Shown here in pieces: positions 7,822 to 14,849 of a stretch of 42,698 bases of DNA. Origin of the DNA: Asanoa siamensis. GTDB lineage: Bacteria > Actinomycetota > Actinomycetes > Mycobacteriales > Micromonosporaceae. Under the pieces are notes generated by a model that was not told the DNA's origin, made no database searches, and worked only from the letters and a program-made list of their open reading frames with translations. A program made the position numbers and the translations under genes. The stretch covers positions 1 through 42,698 of the forward strand of contig NZ_BONE01000066.1 of the NCBI RefSeq assembly GCF_016862555.1. Direction: 5' to 3'. The stretch's first letter is position 1. Every line of letters begins with the position of its first letter.

Positions 7822-8217
7822 ATGCCGCCCATGGGTTTCATGAAAGGTGTTCTTGTCAGGCTGTTGGCCACCGCGTTCGCGTTCTGGTTGGCCACCCTGA
7901 TCATTCCCGGCATCAACCTGGACACCGACTCCACCGGCGAGGTCGTGCTGACCGTCGTGTTGGTCGCGGTGATCTTCGGTGTCGTGAACGCCGTGCTTCA
8001 GCCGATCATCAAGACGCTGGGGTGTGGGCTCTACATTCTGACGCTCGGGTTGATCGCGATCGTGGTCAACGCGTTGCTCTTCATGCTGACCGGGTGGATC
8101 GCCGAGCAGGTCGATCTTCCGTTCGAGGTCGAGGGGTTCTGGCCCGCGGCCGTACTCGGCGCGCTGTTCGTGAGCCTCGTCACCTGGGTGCTCGGCCTGA
8201 TCTTCGATCGCGACTGA
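7822..8217 (+). CDS. Phage-holin-4 / YvlD-like small membrane protein
   Basis: The product has up to 131 residues and is almost entirely hydrophobic, with four transmembrane segments: about residues 8-28, 38-60, 66-92 and 108-128. The pattern (WLATLIIPGINL, GVVNAVLQPIIKTLGC, LGLIAIVVNALLFMLTGWI) is that of the conserved bacterial family often called phage holin family 4 or YvlD. Despite the name it is chromosomal and widespread, and no other phage genes are near. In-frame ATGs at 7822, 7831 and 7840 all lack a convincing ribosome-binding site, so the start is uncertain. The physiological role is not known. Confidence 0.8.
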   Translation: MPPMGFMKGVLVRLLATAFAFWLATLIIPGINLDTDSTGEVVLTVVLVAVIFGVVNAVLQPIIKTLGCGLYILTLGLIAIVVNALLFMLTGWIAEQVDLPFEVEGFWPAAVLGALFVSLVTWVLGLIFDRD

Positions 8218-8274
8218 TCCCGCCCGCAAAACGGCGGAAAGCGGCCCCGCCACGGGCCGCCGGGACGGCATTGG

Positions 8275-8299
8275 CCCGCGACCGCGCACCGGTCGCGGG
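8275..8299. terminator. 10-bp hairpin between the holin-like and GNAT genes
   Basis: CCCGCGACCG pairs perfectly with CGGTCGCGGG across the 5-nt loop CGCAC. It lies 57 nt after the holin-like stop codon and 15 nt before the GNAT start. It could be a U-less terminator of the upstream gene or structure in the 5' leader of the downstream one. Confidence 0.4.
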
Positions 8300-8313
8300 C
8301 TAACGTCGCCTGC

Positions 8314-8811
8314 GTGGATATGACCACACGGCACGGTTTCGCGCGCCCGACTCCCGACCAGCCCACCGACGCGACGATCTGGACCGCGACGCGGGACGGG
8401 TACGAGCTCTCCAGCGATCCCGGCCGCATCGACGTCGACCGGGTCCACCACTGGTTGGCGACCGACAGCTACTGGGCCGCCAACCGCCCCCGCGACATCG
8501 TCGACCGCTCGCTGGCCAACTCCATCCCGCTCGGGATCTACAGGAGCAACACCCAGGTCGCCTTCGCCCGGATCGTCACCGACCACGCCACCTTCGGCTG
8601 GCTGTGCGACGTCTACGTCGACCCGGCCGAGCGTGGCCACGGCCTCGGCACCTGGCTCGCCGAAGCCGCCCGGGACCTGCTCGCCGAGCGCGGCGTCCTG
8701 CGCATCATCCTCGCCACCTGGGACGCCCACGGCGTCTACGCGAAGGCCGGCTTCGTGCCCGTCGCCCGGCCGGACCGCTGGATGGAGATCGACCGGCGGA
8801 ACACCCCATGA
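8314..8811 (+). CDS. GNAT-family N-acetyltransferase
   Basis: The product has 165 residues (GTG start at 8314; an ATG at 8320 is equally possible). The fold signature is clear: a beta strand with conserved residues (AFARIVTDHATFGWLCDVYVDP), then the acetyl-CoA pyrophosphate-binding loop ERGHGLGTWL in the pattern R/Q-x-x-G-x-G/A at about residues 110-116, then the C-terminal strands (YAKAGFVPV). The early part (YELSSDPGRIDVDRVHHWL) matches a common bacterial subgroup. The substrate cannot be deduced. Its stop codon overlaps the start of the next gene (ATGA), so the two are probably translationally coupled. Confidence 0.88.
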   Translation: MDMTTRHGFARPTPDQPTDATIWTATRDGYELSSDPGRIDVDRVHHWLATDSYWAANRPRDIVDRSLANSIPLGIYRSNTQVAFARIVTDHATFGWLCDVYVDPAERGHGLGTWLAEAARDLLAERGVLRIILATWDAHGVYAKAGFVPVARPDRWMEIDRRNTP

Positions 8812-9731
8812 CGGAGCTGCGCAAGGGCTACCTGTTCGGGCTCGGCGCGTACCTCCTCTGGGGGTTCATGCCGATCTACATCAAGCAGCTCCACGAGGCC
8901 GGCTCCGTCGAGATCCTCGCCCACCGCGTCGTCTGGTCCGTCGTCCTCGTGGCGCTCCTGCTGCTCGCTCTGCGCCGCGGCAAGCAACTCCTGGCCCTGC
9001 TCAAGCGCCCCAAGGCCCTCGCCGCGATCGCGCTCGCCGCCGCCCTGCTCGCCGCCAACTGGTGGATGTACATCTACGGCGTCAACAGCGACCGCGTCGT
9101 CGAGACCGCGCTCGGCTACTTCATCAACCCGCTGGTCACCGTCGTCCTCGGCGTGACGGTCCTGCGTGAGCGGCTGCGGCCCGCGCAGTGGGCCGCCGTC
9201 GGCATCGGCGCCGCCGCCGTCGCGGTGCTCACGATCGACTACGGGCGGCTGCCCTACATCGCGCTGACGCTGGCGGTCACCTTCGGCGGGTACGGCCTCG
9301 TCAAGAAGCGCCTCCGCCTCGCCGCCGCCGAGGGCCTGCTCGTCGAGTCCGGCGTGCTCGCGCTGCCGTCGCTCGCCTACCTGATCTGGCTGACCAGCAC
9401 GCCCGACAGCACGTTCGGCGACGAGCCGCACCTGACGATCCTGCTCGTCCTCGCGGGCGCCGTCACCGCCGTGCCACTGCTCTTCTTCGCCGGCGCGGCC
9501 AACCGGATCCCGCTGACCGCGCTCGGCATCCTGCAGTACCTCACGCCGACCCTGCAGCTCGCCCTCGGCGTCTTCCTCTACCACGAGCCGATGCCGCCGG
9601 CCCGCCTCGCCGGGTTCGCCCTCGTCTGGGTCGCCCTCGTCGTCTTCACCGTCGACGGCTTCCGCACCGCCCAACGCACCGCCCGGGCCGCCCGAGCCAA
9701 GAACACCGAAGCAGCGCTGGCCACCAACTAA
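8808..9731 (+). CDS. rarD: EamA-family transporter RarD
   Basis: The product has 307 residues with about ten transmembrane helices, as expected of RarD-type members of the drug/metabolite transporter superfamily. The N-terminus (KGYLFGLGAYLLWGFMPIYIK), the central motif (LAANWWMYIYGVNSDRVVETALGYFINPLVTV) and the later segment (NRIPLTALGILQYLTPTLQL) are typical. The ATG at 8808 overlaps the stop codon of the acetyltransferase gene by four bases (ATGA). The transported substrate is unknown for most family members. The gene runs toward the anti-sigma gene, leaving only 57 bp between the two converging stop codons. Confidence 0.9.
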   Translation: MTELRKGYLFGLGAYLLWGFMPIYIKQLHEAGSVEILAHRVVWSVVLVALLLLALRRGKQLLALLKRPKALAAIALAAALLAANWWMYIYGVNSDRVVETALGYFINPLVTVVLGVTVLRERLRPAQWAAVGIGAAAVAVLTIDYGRLPYIALTLAVTFGGYGLVKKRLRLAAAEGLLVESGVLALPSLAYLIWLTSTPDSTFGDEPHLTILLVLAGAVTAVPLLFFAGAANRIPLTALGILQYLTPTLQLALGVFLYHEPMPPARLAGFALVWVALVVFTVDGFRTAQRTARAARAKNTEAALATN

Positions 9732-9788
9732 AGACCCGCCGGGCCAAACCAAGGCCTGCCGGCCAAAACCACCGACAAAGGCCACCAC

Positions 9789-10514
9789 CTACGGCACGTC
9801 GTACGCCAGCAGCGCCGTCCCGTCGTATCGCGTCAGCTCCAACCGCACCAGCTCACGCCCGGTGAACCGGGTCGCCCCGTTCATCTCGACCGTCTCCCCC
9901 GCCGCCGCCATCCACGAGCCCACCTGTTCCTTGGCCCCGTCGGCGCCGTGCGCCACCAGCCGGAACGTCCACGCCTTCTTGCTGTCGCCGCCGGCCTTGT
10001 ACGTGCACCGCATGCTGATCTCGGTGCCCCACTTGGTCCCGTTGAGCCCGACCTCCGCCGTCACCGGCACCGTGCCGCCGACCGGCTCCATGGGAACCAG
10101 CTTCACGTTGATCTGCGTGCCCCGGCCGGCGATCTGACCTGCCCCCGACCCGCCACCGAACCAACCGGCATCGACCCCGGCCACCCCGACCCCGACGACG
10201 GCCGCGAGCCCGGCGGCGACCAGCGCCGCCCCGGCGTACCGCCGCCGCCGCGACCGCCGGATCCGGCGCCGCTCGGCACCGACGGCGGTCAGCAGCGCGG
10301 GCATCCGGTCGGGCAGCGGCGTCGACGGCGACAGGTCCAGGCTGTCGGGATCGGTGAGCCGCCCCAGCAGACCGGGCAGCACGGCGATCTCCGCGACCGC
10401 CTCGCGGCAGGCCGGGCACCCGGCCAGGTGCCGCTCGTACTCGGCGCGTTCGCTCGGCGACAGGGCGCCCAGCACGTAGGCACCGTCATCGAGCGCGTGC
10501 GGGCAGTGCGTCAC
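9789..10514 (-). CDS. Zinc-binding membrane anti-sigma factor
   Basis: The product has 241 residues. The N-terminal cytosolic domain has the zf-HC2 (ZAS) motif H29-x3-C33-x2-C36, which grips the cognate sigma factor. A basic stretch (RIRRSRRRR) precedes one transmembrane helix at about residues 93-116. The extracytoplasmic part (about 120 residues, beta-rich, one Cys) should be the sensor domain; I do not recognise its ligand. The GTG start at 10514 overlaps the sigma-factor stop (GTGA), a coupling arrangement typical of sigma/anti-sigma pairs. Open sequence extends upstream of this GTG but is the shadow of the sigma gene. Confidence 0.88.
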   Translation of the reverse strand: MTHCPHALDDGAYVLGALSPSERAEYERHLAGCPACREAVAEIAVLPGLLGRLTDPDSLDLSPSTPLPDRMPALLTAVGAERRRIRRSRRRRYAGAALVAAGLAAVVGVGVAGVDAGWFGGGSGAGQIAGRGTQINVKLVPMEPVGGTVPVTAEVGLNGTKWGTEISMRCTYKAGGDSKKAWTFRLVAHGADGAKEQVGSWMAAAGETVEMNGATRFTGRELVRLELTRYDGTALLAYDVP

Positions 10515-11026
10515 TGGGTCACCCCCATCTCCTCCAACACAAGTCGCAACGAGCGCAGCGCGTAGTGCGTGCGCGATTTCACCGTGCCTGGCGGCACGCC
10601 CAGCCGGACGGCCGCCTCCGCGACCGAGCGGCCCTGGTAGAAGCACTCGACCAGCACGTCGCGGTGCGCCGGCGAGAGGCGGGCCAGCGCTTCCGCGACC
10701 GTCCAGGCCTCGACCGCCCGGTCGGCCTCGTCGACCTCGGGCGGTGGTTCGGGCAAGTCGTCGGTCACCACCTCGCCGACCCGCGACGCCCGTCGGCGCC
10801 ACGCGTCGATCGCGAGGTGTCGTGCGGTCGTGAACAACCACGCCCGCACGGAGCCACGCTGTGGGTCGAGCGCCTCCGGATGGCGCCAGGCCCGCAGCAG
10901 CGTCTCCTGGACCAGGTCTTCGGCCCGCTGCCGGTCGCCACTCACCAACCGCAGCGCGTGCGCGAAGAGTGCGTCACCGTGCTCCTCGTTGAGTGCGCGC
11001 AGCAGCTCAGCGTCGTCGTCGGCCAA
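10511..11026 (-). CDS. ECF-type RNA polymerase sigma factor
   Basis: The product has about 171 residues from a TTG at 11026, chosen because GGGGAGG lies nine bases upstream. A GTG further upstream (near 11060) would add about a dozen residues and has no clear ribosome-binding site. Region 2 is evident (ALRLVSGDRQRAEDLVQETL followed by LRAWRHPEAL), as is the region 2.4-like RAWLFTTARHLAIDAWRRR. Region 4 is a helix-turn-helix (RSVAEAAVRLGVPPGTVKSR). The cognate anti-sigma factor follows with overlapping codons. The gene lies 59 bp after the iclR-type gene on the same strand, so read-through or a promoter within the end of that gene is likely. Confidence 0.9.
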   Translation of the reverse strand: MADDDAELLRALNEEHGDALFAHALRLVSGDRQRAEDLVQETLLRAWRHPEALDPQRGSVRAWLFTTARHLAIDAWRRRASRVGEVVTDDLPEPPPEVDEADRAVEAWTVAEALARLSPAHRDVLVECFYQGRSVAEAAVRLGVPPGTVKSRTHYALRSLRLVLEEMGVTQ

Positions 11027-11085
11027 GCTCTCGGGCCTCCCCTGATCTGTGTCAACCCAACGCACGCACGGTTGGCGGCAGTGGT

Positions 11086-11880
11086 TCAGCCGTTTCCGTT
11101 GTCGGGTGCACCCAATGCGTCGGAGACCGAACGCGCCACGGTGAGTAACTTCGCCCGCACGACGCGCGCGGACGTCATCATCTCGGCGGCGGGTAGCGAA
11201 CAGGCCAGCACGACCCGGCGCTCCATGTCGCGATCGGGCGTGACGATCACGGCCGCGCACGCGACGCCAGGTCGATATTGCCCCATCTCGAGGTGCATGC
11301 CGCGGCGCTCACCGGCGGCCAGGTCGCTCTCGAACGCCTCCGTCGAGGTCAGCGTCTGCGGCGTGAACGGCCGCATCCCGTATTCCCGGAGGTAGCGGAA
11401 CCGCTGATCGGGCGTCAGCGTGGCCAGCAGGGCCTTGCCGAGCGCCGTCGCGTGCGCACCCTCGTCGAAGCCGGGAACCATCTCCTCCAGGTACGGCGAC
11501 CGCGGGCCCTCCGCTGCCGCGGTGACCGCCACCTGACCGCCGACGAATCGGCCGAGGTAATGGCTGTAGCCGGTGTCGCCGGCCGCCTTGCGCAGCGCGT
11601 CGCCGACGGCGGGCGGGCCGCGGAACGCCGCGACCAACTCCCGGTAGCGGTCGGCGACCTCGAGCCCGACGATGTAGGTGCCGTCCTCCCGACGGATGAC
11701 GTAGCCCTCGTAGGCCAGCGTCCGCACGAGGTGATAGGTCGTCGCCACGGTCAGCTCGCAGCGTCGGGCGACCTGTTTGACGGTCAGACCCTTCGGGGCC
11801 CGACCCACGGCTTCCAACACCCGCAGGGCGCGGGACACGCTGCGAATCAGGTCCGAGGGTTCTGCCAGAGGGTCGCGCAC
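11086..11880 (-). CDS. IclR-family transcriptional regulator
   Basis: The product has 264 residues, normal for IclR regulators. The N-terminal winged helix-turn-helix covers about residues 12-70 (SRALRVLEAVGRAPKGLTVK, then VARRCELTVATTYHLVRTL). The C-terminal effector-binding domain covers about 80-255, with the typical ATALGKALLA segment. The GTG at 11880 is preferred to the GTG at 11886 because GGAGG lies six bases upstream of the former and overlaps the latter. Its target genes cannot be named. The paa genes are far away, so no link to phenylacetate regulation is claimed. An inverted repeat upstream may be its own operator. Confidence 0.9.
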   Translation of the reverse strand: MRDPLAEPSDLIRSVSRALRVLEAVGRAPKGLTVKQVARRCELTVATTYHLVRTLAYEGYVIRREDGTYIVGLEVADRYRELVAAFRGPPAVGDALRKAAGDTGYSHYLGRFVGGQVAVTAAAEGPRSPYLEEMVPGFDEGAHATALGKALLATLTPDQRFRYLREYGMRPFTPQTLTSTEAFESDLAAGERRGMHLEMGQYRPGVACAAVIVTPDRDMERRVVLACSLPAAEMMTSARVVRAKLLTVARSVSDALGAPDNGNG

Positions 11881-11947
11881 ACCCACCTCCGGGGGCCGGG
11901 GCTTACACCATATGAAAAAGCGCCCGTCCGCGAAATGCCTGTTGGTA

Positions 11948-11969
11948 TCGAGAACGCCAAATTTCTCGA
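11948..11969. promoter_or_regulatory. Inverted repeat TCGAGAA-N8-TTCTCGA, candidate operator
   Basis: Two perfect 7-bp arms are separated by 8 bp, with symmetry extending outward (GT.TCGAGAA ... TTCTCGA.AC). It lies about 70-90 bp upstream of the iclR-type start codon. Autoregulation through a palindrome upstream of the gene is common in the IclR family; binding here is inference. Confidence 0.4.
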
Positions 11970-12062
11970 CACGGAGCGTCGATGCGTCCGATACGCGGAG
12001 TTCATCCGCCCCGCAGTGTCGGAGACCTGACCAAGGCGAGCAAGATCAATATAAAGCGGTCC

Positions 12063-12081
12063 CGGGTCCGCCGGGGACCCG
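12063..12081. terminator. 7-bp hairpin downstream of polyprenyl synthase
   Basis: CGGGTCC pairs with GGACCCG across a 5-nt loop, about 75 nt after the polyprenyl synthase stop codon (minus strand). There is no U-tract. It is a weak terminator candidate. Confidence 0.25.
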
Positions 12082-12155
12082 ACCGTCGCTCCCGCCGGTG
12101 ACCGCTCGCTGACGCTTCGCTGCCACGCTCGCGCCGGGTCGCGCACCCGAAACTG

Positions 12156-13184
12156 TCAGCCGGTCCGGTCGGCGATGAAGTCGCACAGCGACTCGAACGC
12201 GGCCCGCGTCGAGTTCTCCGGCAGCGGGGCGAGCCGCTCCCGCGCCTCCTCGGCGTAGGAGCGCACCGTCTCCCGCGCCCGCTTCATCGCGGCCGACTCA
12301 CGCAGCAGGCAGAGCGCCTCGGCGTGCAGGTCGTCGTCGGTCACCGGCCCGGCGGACAGGATCTCGCGCAACCGGGTGGCCGACACGTCGGTGTCGTCGG
12401 AAGCCAGCGCGTAGAGCACCGGCAGGGTCGGCACGCCCTCGCGCAGGTCGGTGCCGGGCGTCTTGCCGCTCTGCGCCGACTCCGACGCGATGTCGATCAG
12501 GTCGTCGGAGAGTTGGAACGCGATACCCATCTTCTCGCCGTACCGGGCCAGCGCCTCGGTCTGATCCTGCGTCGCTCCGCCGAACATGCCGCCGAACCGG
12601 GCCGACGTGGCGATCAGCGAGCCGGTCTTCTCGGCGAGGACGTCGAGGTAGTGCGCGACCGGGTCCACACCGGACCGCGGGCCGACCGTCTCGGCGATCT
12701 GACCGTGCACCAGCCGGGCGAACGTGCGCGCCTGCAGGCGGACGGCCTCGGTGCCGAGATCGGCGGCGATGTCGGCGGCCCGGGCGAACAGGTAGTCGCC
12801 GACCAGGATGGCCACCGAGTTGGTCCACCGGGAGTTGGCGCTGCGGACGCCCCGGCGCACGGGCGCCTCGTCCATCACGTCGTCGTGGTAGAGCGTCGCG
12901 AGGTGGGTCAGTTCCATCACCACCGCGGCCTGCACCACCTGCGGCGCGGTCGGGTCGCCGAACTGCGCGCCCAGTGCCACCAGCAACGGCCGGAACCGCT
13001 TGCCGCCCGCCTCGACGAGATGCCGCGCCGCTTCCGTGACCATCGGGTCGGCACTCGCCACACAACTGTGCAACTCGTCTTCGACCGATGCCAGGACCGC
13101 ACGCACGGACGCCTCGACCGCCGGATCGACGAAGTCGAGCCCGATCGAGGTCAGCTCCTCAGCCCCCCTCACCACGTAACCCAC
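12156..13184 (-). CDS. Long-chain polyprenyl diphosphate synthase
   Basis: The product has 342 residues. It is a trans-isoprenyl diphosphate synthase that condenses isopentenyl diphosphate onto an allylic diphosphate to make the prenyl tail of menaquinone. The first aspartate-rich motif is D101-D-V-M-D105 and the second D227-D-L-I-D231, with the basic patch GGKRFRPLL near residues 60-68. The residues just before the first motif are small (A96, T97), which in this family allows a long product, fitting a menaquinone tail. The start is uncertain: GTG 13184 has no good ribosome-binding site. The gene follows the nuo operon terminator and probably has its own promoter. It corresponds to grcC/ispB-type genes. 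Confidence 0.9.
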   Translation of the reverse strand: MGYVVRGAEELTSIGLDFVDPAVEASVRAVLASVEDELHSCVASADPMVTEAARHLVEAGGKRFRPLLVALGAQFGDPTAPQVVQAAVVMELTHLATLYHDDVMDEAPVRRGVRSANSRWTNSVAILVGDYLFARAADIAADLGTEAVRLQARTFARLVHGQIAETVGPRSGVDPVAHYLDVLAEKTGSLIATSARFGGMFGGATQDQTEALARYGEKMGIAFQLSDDLIDIASESAQSGKTPGTDLREGVPTLPVLYALASDDTDVSATRLREILSAGPVTDDDLHAEALCLLRESAAMKRARETVRSYAEEARERLAPLPENSTRAAFESLCDFIADRTG

Positions 13185-13245
13185 GATGCCACACCGCGAA
13201 ATCGACTCAGCGCGCGGACCGGCCGTACGAGCACCCGAAATGCCA

Positions 13246-13271
13246 GAAAGGGGGCCGCAATAGCGACCCCC
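13246..13271 (-). terminator. Intrinsic terminator of the nuo operon
   Basis: On the minus strand GGGGGUCGC pairs with GCGGCCCCC (one G-U pair) across the loop UAUU and is followed by UUUCU. It begins 16 nt after the nuoN stop codon, the expected place for the end of the nuoA-N transcript. Confidence 0.75.
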
Positions 13272-13286
13272 TCCGGCAAACGAGAG

Positions 13287-14849
13287 TTATCGGATGAACT
13301 GCCCCGCCGTGTCGGAGAGGTTGAGCAGCGGTGCGGGCGCCACACCGAGCACGAGCGTCGCTGCCACCCCGATCACCAGGGCCGCGGCGGTCAGCGCACC
13401 CGGCACGGCGATCGTCGGGGTGCTCTCACCAGGCTCCGACAGCCACATCATGACCACCACCCGCAGGTACGGGAACGCGAGCACCATGCTGGTGATCACA
13501 CCCGCGATGACGAGCCAGGTCTGCCCACCGTCCAGCGCCGCCCCGAACACCGCGAACTTGCTGATGAAGCCGCTGGTGAGCGGAATGCCGGCGAACGCCA
13601 GCAGGATGAACGTGAAGACGCCCGCGAACACCGGCGACCGCCGGCCCAGGCCCGCCCAGCGGGACAGATGCGTGGCCTCCCCGTCGGCGTCCCGCACCAG
13701 CGTCACCACCGCGAACGCGGCGATCACCGTGAAGCCGTACGCGACCAGGTAGAACATCGTGCTGGAGATGCCCTCGCGGACCCCCGCGAGCACGCCGACG
13801 AGCAGGTAGCCGGCGTTGGCGATCGACGAGTAGGCGAGCAGCCGCTTGAGGTCGGTCTGCGTCACCGAGAGCACCGCGCCGACCAGCATCGTCAGGATCG
13901 CGATCGCGCCGAGCACCGGCGTGAAGTCCCAGCGGGCGCCGTCGAACGCGACGTACAGCACCCGCAGCAGGGCGCCGAACGCGGCGACCTTGGTGCAGGC
14001 CGCCATGAAGCCGGTGACCGCCGTCGGCGCGCCCTGGTAGACGTCGGGCGTCCACACGTGGAACGGCGCCGCGGCCGCCTTGAACAGCAGGCCGATCGCG
14101 ATCATCGCGAGACCGCCGAAGAGCAGCGCCCGGTTGGCCGGCGACTGGGTCGCGGCCGCGTGGATCGTCGCGAAGTCGACGCCACCGGCCATCCGGCCCG
14201 GCGCCGCCTGCACCGACGCGGTGAAGCCGTAGACGAGCGCCACACCGAACAGGAAGAACGCCGACGCGTACGCGCCCAGCATGAAGTACTTGAGTGCCGC
14301 CTCCTGGCTGACCAGCCGCCGCCGGCGAGCCAGCGCGCACATCAGGTAGAGCGGCAGCGAGAGCACCTCGAGCGCGATGAACATCGTCAGCAGGTCGTTC
14401 GCCGAGACGAACAGCATCATGCCGAAGATGGCGAACGTGGCCAGCGGGTAGACCTCGGTGGCGCCGTCGGCCCGGGCCGCCTGGCGGCGGTCGTCCTCGG
14501 AGCCCACCGTGATCGCGGCCTGGGCGACGAACGGGCCGCCCTTCTCCAGTGACCGCTCACCGATCAGCAGCACGGCCATGATGGCCAGCACGATGATCGA
14601 GCCCTGCAGGAACAGCGCCGGGCCGTCGACCGCGATCGCGCCGCCCGCCGTCACCACCCGGGTCTCGGCCTGCGTCACCAGCACGACCAGCGCCGCGACC
14701 AGACCGGCCAGCGCCAGCACGAGCTGGGTCAGGTGGCGCGCGCGCTTGGGCACGAACGCCTCGACGAGGACACCGAGCGCCGCCACGCCGAACATGATGA
14801 GCAGCGGCGCGATCGCGGCGTAGTCGATGTCAGGGAACTTGATCGTCAT
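13287..14849 (-). CDS. nuoN: NADH-quinone oxidoreductase subunit N
   Basis: The product has 520 residues with about fourteen transmembrane helices. It is one of the three antiporter-like proton-pumping subunits of the complex I membrane arm. The conserved segments are present: LFVSANDLLTMFIALEVLSL, the lysine-bearing LLFKAAAAPFHVWTPDVYQGAP, and LKRLLAYSSIANAGY. It is the last gene of the nuo operon, with an ATG start that overlaps the nuoM stop codon (ATGA). An insertion of about 20 polar residues (GSEDDRRQAARADGATE) lies in a loop after the third helix, probably a lineage feature. A terminator follows. Confidence 0.97.
   Translation of the reverse strand: MTIKFPDIDYAAIAPLLIMFGVAALGVLVEAFVPKRARHLTQLVLALAGLVAALVVLVTQAETRVVTAGGAIAVDGPALFLQGSIIVLAIMAVLLIGERSLEKGGPFVAQAAITVGSEDDRRQAARADGATEVYPLATFAIFGMMLFVSANDLLTMFIALEVLSLPLYLMCALARRRRLVSQEAALKYFMLGAYASAFFLFGVALVYGFTASVQAAPGRMAGGVDFATIHAAATQSPANRALLFGGLAMIAIGLLFKAAAAPFHVWTPDVYQGAPTAVTGFMAACTKVAAFGALLRVLYVAFDGARWDFTPVLGAIAILTMLVGAVLSVTQTDLKRLLAYSSIANAGYLLVGVLAGVREGISSTMFYLVAYGFTVIAAFAVVTLVRDADGEATHLSRWAGLGRRSPVFAGVFTFILLAFAGIPLTSGFISKFAVFGAALDGGQTWLVIAGVITSMVLAFPYLRVVVMMWLSEPGESTPTIAVPGALTAAALVIGVAATLVLGVAPAPLLNLSDTAGQFIR

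Larger units (their letters stand above)
11881..12155. other. Intergenic region: iclR upstream sequence and end of polyprenyl synthase transcript
   Basis: About 275 bp, locally more A/T-rich (11900-12060) than the surroundings, consistent with a promoter for the iclR-type gene. It holds the inverted repeat at 11948-11969 and the small hairpin at 12063-12081. I saw no gene in it. Confidence 0.5.

Noticed and set aside
7822-8217. Holin annotation taken as a sign of prophage
   Set aside because: The family is a widespread chromosomal membrane protein, and no integrase, capsid, lysin or attachment site is nearby.
9789-10841. Anti-sigma gene starting far upstream at 10841 (350 codons)
   Set aside because: The extra N-terminal part lies in the sigma-factor gene in another frame and has no anti-sigma features; the coupled GTG at 10514 gives the expected zf-HC2 N-terminus.
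11050-11100. GGAAAC-like ECF -35 element before the sigma factor gene
   Set aside because: A GGAAAC occurs at the end of the iclR-type gene, but no matching CGT-type -10 lies at 16-17 bp spacing.
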